A stretch of DNA of 64,000 bases from positions 58,265,896 to 58,329,895 of the forward strand of contig NC_087068.1 of NCBI RefSeq assembly GCF_963678635.1, read 5' to 3'. The translations under genes and the position numbers were made by a program. How positions within the stretch are numbered: the first letter of the stretch is position 1; each line of letters starts with the position of its first letter. The notes below the pieces were generated by a model. The model was given only the letters and a program-made list of their open reading frames with translations, had not been told where the DNA came from and did no database searches. Below, one piece after another: positions 12,031 through 23,407 of this stretch. This stretch comes from Symsagittifera roscoffensis (taxonomy: Eukaryota > Xenacoelomorpha > Acoela > Convolutidae).

Positions 12031-12700
12031 TTTTCTCTGGTAAAAGAAGAAACGCTGAATCAGTTATGAAGATTCCTCACAAATTAAAGTTTTTTTGTAA
12101 TTTTTTGGGAACCAATTGCCACTACTTTTTTAATGAAAAGAATATATTGTTCTTTTTCGAAACATAAATCCAGCACAGTAGTAATTTTTAGTCATTCGAA
12201 CTATCATGATCCAGTGTTCTCCACTATCATTGCTTGGAGCTGAGTTGATGATTGCAAAGAGTATTTTGTTAGTTGATGTACTCTATCAGAGGTGTAGGAT
12301 ACCATGTACTTAAGCCTGGGCTCAGAATTTCATTCAATTAGTTGTACAAAAGAAAAATTATCCAATTTTGCCAATTTTAGCTGATTTACATTTTAAAAAA
12401 TTGATAGTTTGATAGTGCAATATGCAATTTGAGATAAACAGTAAGATTAATGACTTACACGCATTTATGTATTGAATCAACAAAGTCCCACACACAAGTC
12501 TTGTGTACTGGACAAAGGTTATACAATACTGCTTTACAGTCCATGTTGTAGTAGTTTCTCAAGTTTTCAATTAAACAGCCCTCATTATCTACTTTTTTTT
12601 GGATATTTAGGTCTTAAGAAAAACAAAATATATAGTACAGAGACAATAACGATGAAAAGTCACAAAAAAGTTCAAATAGTAGTAGAAGAGTGAGCAGAGG
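12031..12700 (-). pseudogene. Module A copy 1: Cys-rich membrane gene, broken
   Basis: Minus-strand copy of the gene that is better kept at 27,616-27,825. The stretch NYYNMDCKAVLYNLCP and then TCVWDFVDS (12,470-12,590) keeps the Cys pattern, but the start codon is lost (TTGTGA where the other copy has ATGGGA) and there is a frameshift after the membrane segment. The perfect GTAAGT after the last Cys codon (12,461-12,466 on the minus strand) is conserved with the second copy, which suggests a splice donor. A second conserved part, with SDRVHQLTKYSLQSSTQLQA, lies at about 12,230-12,300. Confidence 0.55.
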
Positions 12701-13481
12701 TGGGGTAGGGGAGCGGCTGGTGACCTCCATGTATTAGGATAGGAATTAGAACATCCAATCTCGGAGTTAGGTTTGTGAGATAGGGAATAGATTTTCTAAA
12801 GTATTAAGATAGGGAATGGTAAGGCTTCAATGTGATGATAAGAGAATGGTAGGAGAAACGGTGTTTTTTAGTTTTTTCTTTAAATTTTTAGCAAAAATAT
12901 CGGTTCACGTGAAGTAATTGCTTAGTATCATTGGTGTATTACTTGTAGATTGTCTTTTGAAGGTAATACGTTTCCCAATGTAAAGAGATAGGGAATGGTG
13001 AGGCTTTAATGTGAGAGTAAGAGAATGGTAAAAATAACTGCATCTTTTGGTTCTTCTCTAGTTTTTTCTTGCAAAAATATCCTGGCGCCTGATGTAATTG
13101 TTTAGTATTATTGGATTTTTTTTACAAGTAGATTTTGTATTGAAGGTATTAAGTTTTTTTGGTTGATGGTAAGTGAATGGCAAGATGTGCGAAATCTTGA
13201 TTTTTTTTCAAAAAACTTCCAAACACAGTTAGATTTGATATAAATTGACTTAATATTTTTTTTATTAGATGATCTGATTTAAAATCAGTACTCTATCGAC
13301 CTGAAACTATGCTGAATTCTACTGAAACTTCGCGATAAAAAAGCAAATTTTCGAGAAAAAAATTGAGTTCAAAAGATGAAATATATAAGTCACAGCTTCG
13401 TCTAATCAGTATACCACAAGTTTATAGTTGGTTAATTAATACTGAATTGAATGCAGCTATACTATCAGTTATTAACTAGTT
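12701..13481. repeat. Module B copy 1, non-coding
   Basis: Intergenic module between the Cys-rich gene and the 3' end of polymerase B. It has no open frame, but GATAGGGAATGGTAAGGCTT-type phrases recur two or three times within it (about 12,775, 12,810, 12,985). It ends with a near-palindrome CTGATTTAAAATCAG at 13,274-13,288. The same module lies at 27,850-28,480 and, inverted, at 57,886-58,430. It may hold transcription ends for polymerase B and the start of the Cys-rich gene, both inferred from position. Confidence 0.65.
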
Positions 13482-16400
13482 CTAAATATTTGTGTGTGTT
13501 CCGTCGTCCTGATCTTTTCTTTCCAGGTAAAAGTAACTCAATCCCTTTTTTGTTTGCTCGTATGTAGCAACCATATGATTAATGGTTCTGAAATCCTCTG
13601 TTTTTTGAAGTCAAATTGGTTGATTCGTCGAGGTTTTTCCTAACATTTTCCATAGGTTCCTTATCGGATTCTTCTAGAACTCTTTTATTCAATCCTTTGC
13701 TTCTAAACTTCATCTTGTCTGATTTGTTGTTAAAGCAATAATAAGTCTTGCTACACAAACACAGCATCTCTGTGCACCTGATTTAATCTTTAAACAGTGC
13801 AAGCTTTTGTTTATCATGTTTTTTGTGAACGGTACAAGTCGTTCGAGGAAAAAAATTGTTTTGGAATCTGCCCTATATGAATCTCTGCAATCATTTTCTC
13901 TCAAGTTTTCCCTGTCGCCTTTTTTTTCCGAACGAATACAATCACACGTTTTTTCCACCGCAAGAGCTTAATACAGCAAGTCCGTGTCCATTTTTAATTC
14001 TTCAACTTATTTTCATCACAAAATTTGTCGAAAAATTGGTAATAAAACTCAAGCTTTCTCAGCTTTGAATGCTGTCGGGGAAAAAATTGTTTTGGAATCT
14101 GCCCTATATGAATCTCTGCAATCATTTTCTCTCAAGTTTTCCCTGTCGCCTTTTTTCTCTCCGAACGAATACAACCACACGCTTTTTCCACCGCAAGAGC
14201 TTAATACAGCAAGTCCGTGTCCATTTTTAATTCTTCAACTTATTTTCATCACAAAATTTGTCGAAAAATTGGTAGTTAAAAACGCAAGCTTTCTCAGCTT
14301 TGAATGCTGTCGAATGAAAAATTCTAGAATTATGGGTTCCCTGTGCTCAACTGTTGACTTCAGTAACTCAATTTTGTACAGTGTTCAGTCGTTTGAAGAG
14401 GGGTTCATTGATTGCAATATGTGTTTCTCATCCCTGAAGAAGTCTGTGATCATATGTCTCAATCTATGTTTTATCTGGTAAGCGTAGGATGAATTACCTA
14501 AACTTTTGATAGTCTCTGCAACAAAGGGTTTGCATCGCCTCCTCTTCTAGCATCAACAATTGACTGAACATACTTGTTGCAGCACTTTCGAGGAGAATAT
14601 TGTACAAAGCGGCATACTTTTCTACACTGTATGCCTAGTTCCATATGGATATTTAGGAGAGAAGTAAAGATAGAACCTTTTTCTAGTTTGAATCTAGACA
14701 TTATCATGCGCTGGGAATGCTTAAGAAGATCATTTTCAGTTGCATAATTTTGCATATACTGCCCGATACCATTTCTTCCAACTTCAGTGTTTTTTGAAAG
14801 TTAGATGAAAATTATCAAATTTTGCTTTCAGCCCATCTGGAACCTCTAAGTCACACTGAACACCTCCATAAAGAAATCAGTCTCTTATTTCCTAGAGAGC
14901 AAAAATTCAGCAGAGAGTAAGTTTGTAATCTGATAGAAAATTTTCAGTGGAGATAGCTATTTTGGAAAAATTGGATAGGATTCAATTCTTAATTTTTTTT
15001 GTTCATTTTGAAGTTTCGCCACCACTCACATTCCCACATTTTTTTCGATTTTGCACCCTCTTTCGCGAATACATTCCCGTCCGAAATCATCCATATCTCG
15101 CCTTTTGTTTCCTCTCTCAATATTTCCACCACTTAAGGATGGACAAGATTGCTGGCAGGGAAAGAAATAAGTAAAGCACCCCATGGCTTCAAACATTGTT
15201 TTGCAGTGATTGCAATATCCATCTACATTGGAACAATCAGTTTTTGTTTGATTTCCAGATGTGTGGAAGCTCTCAGTTTCGCCTTATGGTCTTGTTTCAT
15301 GATTGTCATGACAATCTTCCTAAAATTGCGAGATCGGTTATGTCTAGCCCTGAATTCTTGAATATCGGAATCAAACTCCCATCTTGTGTACACTACTGTT
15401 GATATATCTTGACACATTGAGTAGGGACAAAGCTGGCTCGTATCAATTCCAACGATTGATTTGTTGTTATTCGATGAATCCTTGATAATGGTTTTGTCCA
15501 CAACAGCTTTCCGCGTAAACAAAATTGGTGGCCCAACCATCATATCCTCACTAATTTTCTCGCTCAAATCTCTATCACTTTCGCAAACTGGGTAGGTTTT
15601 TTTATTGGTTGATTTGTGCAGACACATTTTTAACAGATTTGGAAGAGTACATCCAAGTTTAAACATATCAATTAGTTCCTGATGATTTACTGAACAATTT
15701 TTTGCATTGCTTCAAGGGTTAGAACAAAATCTTTAAATGTAGTCATTCTATTATTCTGCCAAACCTACTGTAAATATTTCTAATTATCCCATGCAGATGT
15801 TGGTGCTGTCATGATTCGAAGTTTCTGTAGTGCCTTTGAAGCTGCTCATCAAGTTCTGATAAACCTTAAAGTCTTTGGCAAGAGGGTTCTGTTTCTCAGT
15901 TTACTAGACATGGTTTTGTATGGAAGTAACTCTTCATTCTCGAAGTTGTCCGTACAGTAAAATCTTTCACAGGGGAAAATATTTTGTCTCTTTTGCTTTA
16001 TAGTTTTCAAGAAAATCATATAAAGATGTTACTCCACCCAAAAATCTCATAATATCTAGAAACTGTACATTTTCAAATTTTAAGGATATGAAGTTTTTGG
16101 CGTTTTTGATGACCATTGGTTCAGCTTCTTTATCATTGATTGAGTAAGGAATCGGATAGCTCTTGATCAGGTTCAGATCATATCTTCCACTGTTAAATCT
16201 GAATACAGGTAACGTGGTAACATACATCTTTTGATGTTGTTTCAAATCAATCAGCCAATTTTTCTGCATTCTCAAAACTGGGTTGATATATCAGTTTCCT
16301 CTGCTTTTTCTATACATGTGTCTTTCTACTTAAAGTTTTCAGTTGGATGTTTTTGAGATCTTTAATTCAGCTCCTGGAAAAACTTTGACATCCGCTCATT

Positions 16401-18020
16401 TACTTCTCTTTCAACATCTTGAAACTTAGTTCTCATTTCGAGTCTACTTTTCTCTGCCAAAAGTTGAAGTTTGACTACAGAATCGATAAAAGTTTTTTGC
16501 GGGTCCTTGTTACAAAAAAAATTAATCATCTATCGTGTTAGAGGATAATGCTACAGAAATTGGAACGTGTTTTCCAATCATTCTTCTTGTTTGGGTAGCT
16601 TTCAGTTCGTTCTGTTGGAACATATAATGACTCAAAATCAAAAATGAATAGGTTGTTGAATAATTGTTATCTTTCGAAACTGAGATATTGAAGCCCCCCA
16701 ACTTTTTAAACAGCGTTTCTCGAAGTGTGTTAACATTCCCTGGGCGAAAGTGGCGCACTCAATCTTTATTGTGTTATGAAATGTCTGTTAACATTGTTTG
16801 AACGGTTGAAAAAAAAATACCACTGGGGCATCAAAAACACTTGGAAAAACTATCTATATCATTTATATGAACGATTTGCTTGTTGAATTGCAATAGTTTG
16901 ACTGTTTTGTCGAGTCTTCCAATACTACGAAGAGCCAATTCTCCCACCAAATCGCCCTCTTGTACATCAAAACTGTTTATAAAGATGTTGCATCCAATCA
17001 TTTCTTCGACAGGAGGTTAATCTTTAACACAGATTCCCCGAAAAATTTTACGATCATGTCCAGACTGGAGTTTTGGTGAAGTATCCAGAAGTAAGAAAAT
17101 CAAGATCCTTGTGCCCATTCATATACATTGCTAATGCTCGGTTGAGACGCAACTGATCCTTGTGAGGTTGCTTTTCTTTGATTGAGAAAAGCCAAGGTAC
17201 AGAAAGATTTCAAGTTAAGGTTTCTGGTAAGACAGAGTCCGGACACCCCATCGGAATGTTTTCGAGCAAAGAAGCAAAAATGGTAACATTAGTAATTAAC
17301 TTAAAACTCCACTTTGTCTTCAGACGTTCCTCAGTGCATTGCTCAACAATGTGCAACTTTTCGACTTTTCCTTGAAATGCAATTAAATCCGCTTTTGTAC
17401 AGAGTAAATGCAATTTTTCAAACAGAATTTTGTTTTCGTATGCGTATTAATAGCGAATTTCTACAAGTTCGATATTTCGAAGAAACAAATCCAAGAGCAA
17501 AAATAATTTTGCTGCTGAATCGAGCTTGTTGAAGACTTCGTCAAGATTCTCGTTGATAATTTTGTAACTACTTTGACATTTGAAAGTTAAGTACTTCATG
17601 TCTCCCGTTTTCTATCTCCATTTCCACTACAAAATTGACAAGCACTCAACTTTTATTTGAGTTTCTCTCCATCTCCCCTTCCTCCTCCTCAATCCTGTTT
17701 GATCCCGCTACAGTTACGCTTGGTTTCCGTTGTATCGCTCCATCTTCTTTTCTCCGATTTTGTCGGAGAGAGTAGTAACTCGGAAACTCTTTTTTTTAAG
17801 ACGAGCAAACCGTTAATTGCTTGGAAATTGATGAAGCGTGCTTCGTGGCTACATGATAGTTCATTTCTTGTTGATTGTATGTAAAATACCTACAATCAGG
17901 AAACAAAATAAATCCTTTGAAACAACTTTCGGGTGTCGAGCTGCGTGTTGACGACCATATATCTCTGCACAGTCCCCACACTGCTTTTTTTGTTTCGATT
18001 CAGCGATGGCATCTAAATAA
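13482..18020 (-). pseudogene. Protein-primed DNA polymerase B, copy 1 (near full length, dead)
   Basis: This enzyme would replicate the element from a protein primer. Read from 18,020 down: an N-terminal zinc-finger part (PDCRYFTYNQQEMNYHVATKH, about 17,830-17,900); an OTU-like block KDQLRLNRALAMYMNGH at about 17,110-17,160, where the expected Cys is Arg; the Exo I box FDFES (about 16,630); Exo II FNSGRYDLN (about 16,168-16,202); motif A, GIDTSQLCPYS (15,417-15,446, LYP changed to LCP); motif B, NSSYAYQI (14,471-14,497, YG changed to YA); and motif C, MDTDLL, followed at once by a stop. The C-terminus EQTKKGLSYFY runs to a TAG at 13,482. An 11-base deletion just before motif B shifts the frame. 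It spans about 1,500 codons, near normal for a Polinton polymerase with an N-terminal extension. Confidence 0.85.
13847..14308. repeat. 231-bp tandem duplication over polymerase motif C
   Basis: Two nearly identical copies, 13,847-14,077 and 14,078-14,308; the phrase TTGGAATCTGCCCTATATGA starts at 13,861 and 14,092. The length is exactly 77 codons, so the duplication keeps the minus-strand frame. Each copy holds the motif C sequence MDTDLL (about 13,980-13,990 and 14,211-14,221). The second polymerase copy at 28.5-33 kb has only one. The few differences between units show the duplication is young compared with the rest of the decay. Confidence 0.9.
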
Positions 18021-18892
18021 CTGTAGACATATTAGATATGGAAATCAAAAAATTAGTGCTTGGTACATATCAAAATGGAAGATTTGAAAAGTCCCAACAA
18101 CTTTTTTTTATACTACTTTGAATTTTTGGGAAAAAAAAACTCTTTTCAAGTAATTATAAGAATCATAAAACAGTTAGCGTAAAAAAATCATAATAATTTA
18201 ATTTTTTTGCTGTCGCTTTGAGAAAAGTAACCAACCAAATTGATTTCAACCTATCAGAACTGACCAATAATAAAACTGATTTGATATCTATGGTTTCTTC
18301 CATTTTTTTAAAAATTTTCTATTATAAACAGTTGAATTTACACACTTTTTCTGTTTCCTCGAGAAAACAGAAAAAGTTTCTCTTGATTTCTAGTAGATGA
18401 AATAAACGTTGACTCTTACTTTTTTCATAACGTTTTGGACGTTTTCATAGTACAAAAAAGAGTTATGCGACATAGTATTGGTCTCTCACTAACAGAGTTC
18501 AGTTTTAATCCATATAAGGGTATCAAAGCTTCAAATTTTTTGCTGAATTACACTTCACAAAAAAACAGAATTTTTAACTATTCTAGAAAATTTTAAGTTG
18601 ATCAAAAAAAAATATTTCAAATTTGATATTATTTCAAAGAATCTTTTATCCAGAACTGAATTCCCAAATTTGTCAAAATTCCCCAGCAAAGTTGCTTGTT
18701 CTTCCATGTCTCTAAAATAATAAGGCTTGTCTCTAGTATAACAAGGCTTGGAATAAGATTTCCAAAAATTTGCTTTAAAAATTTCATCATTTTCGAGCTA
18801 AACTCTCAAACTTACATGACAATCAAAGAACTTGACTATCCTATCTTAAATTAACCTTTTCGCTCAGACTATATACAAAAAAGACAAATGAG
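18021..18892. other. Spacer module C, copy 1
   Basis: AT-rich intergenic stretch between the polymerase 5' end (minus) and the small membrane ORF (plus). It contains CCAACCAAATTGATTTCAAC and ATAAGGCTTGTCTCTAGTAT phrases that recur at about 20,140/20,633, 33,180/33,635 and 39,010/39,483. As the gap between divergent genes it should hold both promoters, but no clear TATA or initiator could be singled out in such AT-rich DNA. Confidence 0.5.
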
Positions 18893-19051
18893 ATGATGAG
18901 AAAAATTTTCAAAATGCTCGTTATATTAATTTTCTTTCTTTTGTTATTTATATCGGCATTTTTTACAGCAAACAACCTGTGGTCGTTTATTTTGCGATTT
19001 CCTGTGTGTAAATTTCTACGTTTTTGGAAGATTTTAATCCTTAAAAGGTGA
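18893..19051 (+). CDS. Small hydrophobic membrane ORF D, copy 1
   Basis: A 52-codon open frame from ATGATGAGA to TGA. After a short basic start (MMRKIFK) comes a run of Leu/Ile/Phe (LVILIFFLLLFISAFF), a likely single membrane span, then a basic tail with FPVCKF. The same ORF recurs at 20,805, 33,778 and 50,265, and in broken form at 39,627 and 45,534, always just upstream of ORF E, so it belongs to the element. Function unknown. Caution: the TTTTTTACAG before CAAACAACCTGTGG is conserved and looks like a splice acceptor, so this could instead be an intron end and short exon. Confidence 0.45.
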   Translation: MMRKIFKMLVILIFFLLLFISAFFTANNLWSFILRFPVCKFLRFWKILILKR

Positions 19052-19409
19052 TTTTGATTTTGGTTGGATTCGAAAATCCAAGATAAATGAATAATTTTCA
19101 TGATTGGAAACAATTTACTGAACAAAATGCCCTAAATGGAGTTTTACTTCTGATTGGCAACCAATTTTTATCAAAACTTCCCTAAAAGAGGCTGAATTTT
19201 GATTGGATAGGACTACCGTCCTTATACAGAAAATCAGTTCTGATTGGTTAAATTCACACTTTCGAGTTGAAGTTAACTCTCACTCTTAATTAAAAATTGA
19301 AATTTTTTTCCAACTTAACTACCACCAATTATCTCCTCTTTCAGCTCTAAATCAGTCATAACTATGTATCTTGATCTTACTATGTATCTTTTGGCCAACT
19401 TACTTCAAA

Positions 19410-19541
19410 ATGACCTTCTCAGTGCAAAACAGCAACATTATGTACTTTGTAGAATTTTCATCCAATCTAGTACAAATCCAAGTGCGAGAAACAGTCTCTG
19501 GAGTATTTCTGATTCGAATGCATTTCACAATCCGAGTCTGA
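19410..19541 (+). pseudogene. Acidic ORF E, copy 1, truncated
   Basis: Only the first 43 codons of ORF E remain (MTFSVQNSN start; VQIQVRETVSGVF). The frame runs into a copy of the polymerase zinc-finger segment at about 19,536 and stops on a TGA created at the join. The complete gene is described at 21,330. This copy keeps a good start codon that the next copy has lost. Confidence 0.6.
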
Positions 19542-19905
19542 CAATCTCTTCTTTGAGTTTCTCTCAATCTCCCCTATCTCCTCCTAAATCTTGTTCAACT
19601 CCGCTACAGTATCGCTTGGTTTTCGTTATATCGCTCCAAATTCTTCTCTCCGGTTTTGATGGAGAGAGTAATTACTCGGAAACACCTTTTCTCAAGACGA
19701 ACAAACCATTGATTGCTCGGAAGTTGATGAAACTGGCTTCGTGGCTACGTGATAGATCATTTCTTGTTGATTATAAAAGAATTATATTTAATCAGAAAAA
19801 GAAATAACTCCTTTAGGACAATTTTTGAATGTCGAACTGCGTGTGGACGACAATATATCTTTGCGTAGCCCCCACACTGCACTTCCTTGTTTCTATTCAG
19901 TGACT
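19536..19905 (-). pseudogene. Polymerase N-terminal zinc-finger segment, copy 2
   Basis: Second copy of the minus-strand 5' end of polymerase B, matching 17,640-18,010, with no polymerase body attached. It is fused to truncated ORF E on its left. The join lies at CTGACAAT, which occurs in almost the same form in both parents (TCTGGCAAT in E; GCTGACAAT in the zinc-finger segment), and marks the seam of a 1.9-kb tandem duplication (17,640-19,535 and 19,536-21,430). Confidence 0.65.
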
Positions 19906-20804
19906 TCATCTAAAAAAACCGGAGATACATTAAGTATGCAAATCAATAAATTAGTGCTTGGTGCATATCAAAGTGGGAGATTTGAAATGTCCCAACAACT
20001 TATTCATTCATTTATACCTACTTTGAATTTTTGAGCAAAAAATGTTTTTGTTTCAAGTAGTTATACAAGTTATAGAACAATTGGCTTGAAAAGCCAAAAC
20101 TAATTTATTTTAGTTGCTGTCGCTTAGAGAATAGTAACCAACAAATTCAATTCCAACCAATCAGAACTGACCAAAAATAAAACTGATTTGATATTTGGTT
20201 TCTTTCATTATTTGAAAAATTTCTCTTGAAAACGCTTGAATTTTCTCTAGTTTCTCTAAAAGAAAACAGAAAAAACTCTACTTGATATCTAATAGATGAA
20301 ATAGACGCAGACTTTTACTTTTTCATAAGTTTTTGTACGTTTTCATAGTACAAAAAAGAGTTCTGCGATTACTAAGTAATTGTCTATTTGGAGAAACTTA
20401 ATCGATAATAGAGTTCAATTTTGACCCATATAATGCGTATCAAAGCTTCAAATTTTCTGCTGAATTACACCTGACAAACAAAAAGATTTTTTATTTTTTT
20501 AAAAAAATTTTAAATTGATAGAAAAAAAACTTATGATTATATTTCAAAGACTCTTTTATCCCAAACCGAATTCTCAATTTTGTCAAAACTCTTCAGCAAA
20601 GTTGTTTGTTCCTCCGTGTCTCGAAAAAAATGATAAGGCTTGTCTCTAGTATGATACGGCTTCAAATAAGATTTCCAGAATTTTGCTCTGAAAAAGTCAT
20701 CAGTTTCCAGCTATCCTCTCAAATTTTCCTGAAAATCGAAGAATTTGGGTATCTCATCTAAAATTAACAATTTTGCTTTGGTTATATACAAAAAATTAAA
20801 TGAG
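19906..20804. other. Spacer module C, copy 2
   Basis: Same spacer as at 18,021, between zinc-finger segment 2 and the second small membrane ORF. Phrases shared with the other copies include TCAAGTAGTTATACAAGTTATAG and ATAAGGCTTGTCTCTAGTAT. No gene is seen. Confidence 0.5.
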
Positions 20805-20984
20805 ATGATGAAAAAACTTTTGAAATTGCCACTCTTATTAATCTTCTTTCTTTTGTTATTTTTGTCGGCAATTTTCTTTTTTTTCACAGCAAACAATCTT
20901 GGTCGTTTACTTTGCAATTTTCTGTGTGTAAATTTTTTCAAATTGCGAAGAATATATTCCTTAATTGGTGAATTTTGTTTTTGA
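20805..20984 (+). CDS. Small hydrophobic membrane ORF D, copy 2
   Basis: A 59-codon frame starting MMKKLLKLPLLLIFFLLLF. The frame stays open upstream to an ATG at 20,745 (79 codons in all); I chose the inner ATG because it matches the start in copy 1 and follows the same spacer. One membrane span is predicted from the Leu/Phe run. Two substitutions distinguish the tail (FLCVNFFKL) from copy 1. The splice-acceptor-like TTTTTTTCACAG is present here as well. Confidence 0.45.
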   Translation: MMKKLLKLPLLLIFFLLLFLSAIFFFFTANNLGRLLCNFLCVNFFKLRRIYSLIGEFCF

Positions 20985-21329
20985 TTGGATTCGGCAATAT
21001 AAGATAAATGAATAATTGTCGTGATTTGAAACAATAAACTGACAAACTGCCTTAAATGGAATTTTGTTTCTGAATTGATACAACTTTTTATCAAAAGATC
21101 CCTAAAATTAGCTGAATTTTGATTGGATACGACTACCATCCATATACAGAAAATAATTTTTGATTGGTCAACCGACACTTTCGATTTGAAGTTACCTCTC
21201 ACTTTTAACTAAAAATTAATTTTCTTACCATCAATTATCTCTCTCTCACCTCTAATTTAGTCATATTTCTTGATTTTACTATGTATCTTTTATCCAAATT
21301 ATTATTCAGACTGACATTCTCAGTGCAAA

Positions 21330-21813
21330 CAGCAACCCTATGTACGCTGTAGAGTTTTCATCCGATCTAGTACAAATCAAAGTGAGAGAAACAGTCTTTG
21401 GAGTATTTTTGGCCCGAATGCACTTCCCAATCCAAGTCTGGCAATTTGTGGAAGTGATGCAAGAGGATTTCAACGAGCATCATATGATGCAAGTAGCCAT
21501 CGCAGAGAATCAACTTGGATCATTGCAAATGATGGAGGAAGTGTCTGAACATGTTGGAGTGAACTACCCCTAGATTCCTGACTCTAGATTTGTGGCTCAA
21601 CCAGTCGCCGACTTCCTCTTTACCTGGGAACAGGAGATGGGATCAGCTGAAAAACCCATCTCAATTGACGAAGACGAGGGCTTCTCAGAAACAATGACGT
21701 CTCCAGCTCCACAAGAACCACCAGCGATGGAACTTCGTACGTCTCTGCCTTCTATAGAAAACGTTCCGAACTTATCGGCTGTTCGACAGCTTTTTAATTA
21801 TTTTTTTCTGTAA
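21330..21813 (+). pseudogene. Acidic ORF E, copy 2 (best reading frame)
   Basis: From the ATG at 21,340 one frame runs to 21,813 with a single TAG at 21,571. The product would be about 168 residues if the first ten codons, shifted here by one lost base, are counted. It begins with VEFSSDLVQI and VRETVFGVF, has an FPIQVWQ motif, a middle rich in Met/Glu (EVMQEDF), and an acidic end with KPISIDEDEGFSE, then a Pro-rich segment (PAPQEPPA). ISIDEDE resembles a SUMO-interacting motif (inference). I do not recognise the family. It follows ORF D and precedes minisatellite F in every unit. Confidence 0.6.
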
Positions 21814-21949
21814 ATAATTGTAATTAGAGAATAATTTACTCCTTTGTTGTGAAATTTTTTTTTCATTTCCATTTTAACTATGAGAAACTAGAAGAGTTCC
21901 AGTCTAAAACAAACCAATTGATTGGAAAAAGATTGAAAAAGATTTAAAA

Positions 21950-22560
21950 TGCAACTCAAATTAGCGCTAAAAGATTGCACCCATTGTAAGAAACTTAATC
22001 AATTTTTGCACACATATTATAAAAAACACAAGAATAATTGCAATAAAGTAAGAAACACCTGTTTGTTTTTCTGCATCTTATCAAAAAAAACTAAAAAAGT
22101 TTTCGCATTTTGTAAAAAAGCGAGACAATTTTTGCATTGTGTTAAAAACTTGAAAAACTTTTCGCATTATGTAGAAACAAGTGAGAAACTTTTCGCATAT
22201 TGTTAGAAAACTTAACCACTTTTCGCATTTTTTCACAGAAAAAGAAACACTTTTTGCATCTTGTCAATTAATTGAAATTTTTGTTTGCAATTTGTCAAAA
22301 AAATTGAAAGAGTGTTTGCGTTTTGTCGACAAAAATGAATCGTTTTTTGCATCTTGTCAACAAGTTTGATACACTTTTTGCATTTTGTCAAATTCTTTGA
22401 AACACTCTCGCATTTCGTCGAAAAAATTGAAATATGTTTTTTTTTTGCATTTTGTCGGAAAAAAATGAAACCTTTTTGTATTTTCGTATTTTGTAGAAAA
22501 AAATTGGAATTATTTATCGCAACTCGTTACAAAACTAAAAAGATTTTTGCAGCTTCCTAA
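21950..22560. repeat. AT-rich minisatellite F, copy 1
   Basis: An imperfect array of about 30-bp units built on TTTTTGCATTTTGTC followed by GAAAAAATTGAAAC. About 18-20 units are visible, starting around 21,985. Open frames across it on either strand (for example FCRKK / FASCQ runs) are by-products of the repeat. The array follows ORF E in all five full units of the cluster. Confidence 0.85.
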
Positions 22561-22889
22561 GAAACAAAACAAAATTTTATATATAATTTTAAAATTTGAA
22601 GAGAAGTTTGCAAATGCTTGAACAATTGAATTTTTTTATTTATTTTGCTCTAAATTTTTAGTAATTTTGTAAGCGCTTGAGAGAAAACAGACAGATTATT
22701 AAAATTTTTTAATTTTTCATTGAAAAGCTGACATGATCACTTTTTTAAAATCCATAACCGTCAATAAAACAGTCCAATTTTTTTCAAAAATCAGGTTCGT
22801 TGTGATTTTTGTATTTTACGATCTCTTACAAGAAATGTCGTACTAAGATTTTGTGTGGAAGCCAGTTTCTGGTTAGAAAACTAATAATT
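22561..22889. other. Spacer after minisatellite F, copy 1
   Basis: AT-rich. The phrase GACATGATCACTTTTTTAAAA with ATCCATAACCGTCAATAAAACA recurs at about 36,050, 41,706, 46,830 and 51,665. Read on the minus strand in the 36-kb and 41-kb copies it gives CFIDGYGFFKNDHVNFSMK, a possible short exon; here that frame carries a stop. Confidence 0.4.
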
Positions 22890-23330
22890 ACCTTTGAATT
22901 ATTCGCGTAACAGTCTTTTCTGTTCAAAACTTAGCAAGTTTCTGCTTCTTTCCATATCAAATTGTGATGCACAGCGCAATCAAGTAGGAAATGAAACTTT
23001 CCTAAATGTTGTAAAGTTTGATCGAAAGATGAACCATTCAGAAGTATGTGGTGTTTACAATTTTCAAAGAACAGTAAGAATTGTGGGTAGAGACAAAACA
23101 AATTTGGTTTACTAATTTTTTTCCCAAAAGTCACTGGAAGCTATTTTTTTCCAATAATCTGAAAAAATTGGTGATAGTCTGACACATAGCAGCAGCCATC
23201 TGGAACAATGGTTTTTGCTGAGAATTGAGGAATTATAAGGGAACACCTACTCCTCATTTTCATATTTGGAAACTTCACACAAAAGTTTCATCACAGTTGT
23301 ACTTATTTTTATGATTGATTGAACTACTCA
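22890..23330 (+). pseudogene. Unknown ORF Ga, copy 1
   Basis: Plus-strand remnant with the conserved phrase CGVYNFQRTVRIVGRDK at about 23,045-23,095, preceded by DRKMNHSEV, and a second phrase HIAAAIWNNGF at about 23,185-23,215 in another frame. Copies at 46,870-47,420 and 51,700-52,250 keep the same two phrases, which argues for a real coding ancestor. The units at 36 and 41.7 kb have lost it by deletion. The family is not recognised. Confidence 0.45.
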
Positions 23331-23407
23331 TTCAGCTTACTTCCATTTTCATGTAATCTCAAAATCTTTTTTCTCTTTTTTTTCTTGTATGATCAGTCTG
23401 TTCTCGC

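Noticed and set aside
13984-14481. 165-codon plus-strand open frame with an internal repeat
   Set aside because: Antisense to polymerase B motif C region; the internal repeat is the 231-bp duplication.
20711-21202. 163-codon minus-strand open frame with several similar minus frames at 18,841, 33,729, 39,641 and 45,450
   Set aside because: Overlaps ORF D in antisense. Its phrases follow spacer conservation, and start and stop differ in each copy, so I take it as a by-product, though it is the longest frame in spacer C.
21949-22560. Cys/Lys/Phe-rich open frames across the minisatellites, resembling a repeat protein
   Set aside because: The frames result from the 30-bp AT-rich unit and exist on both strands; the unit is not kept at a multiple of three.
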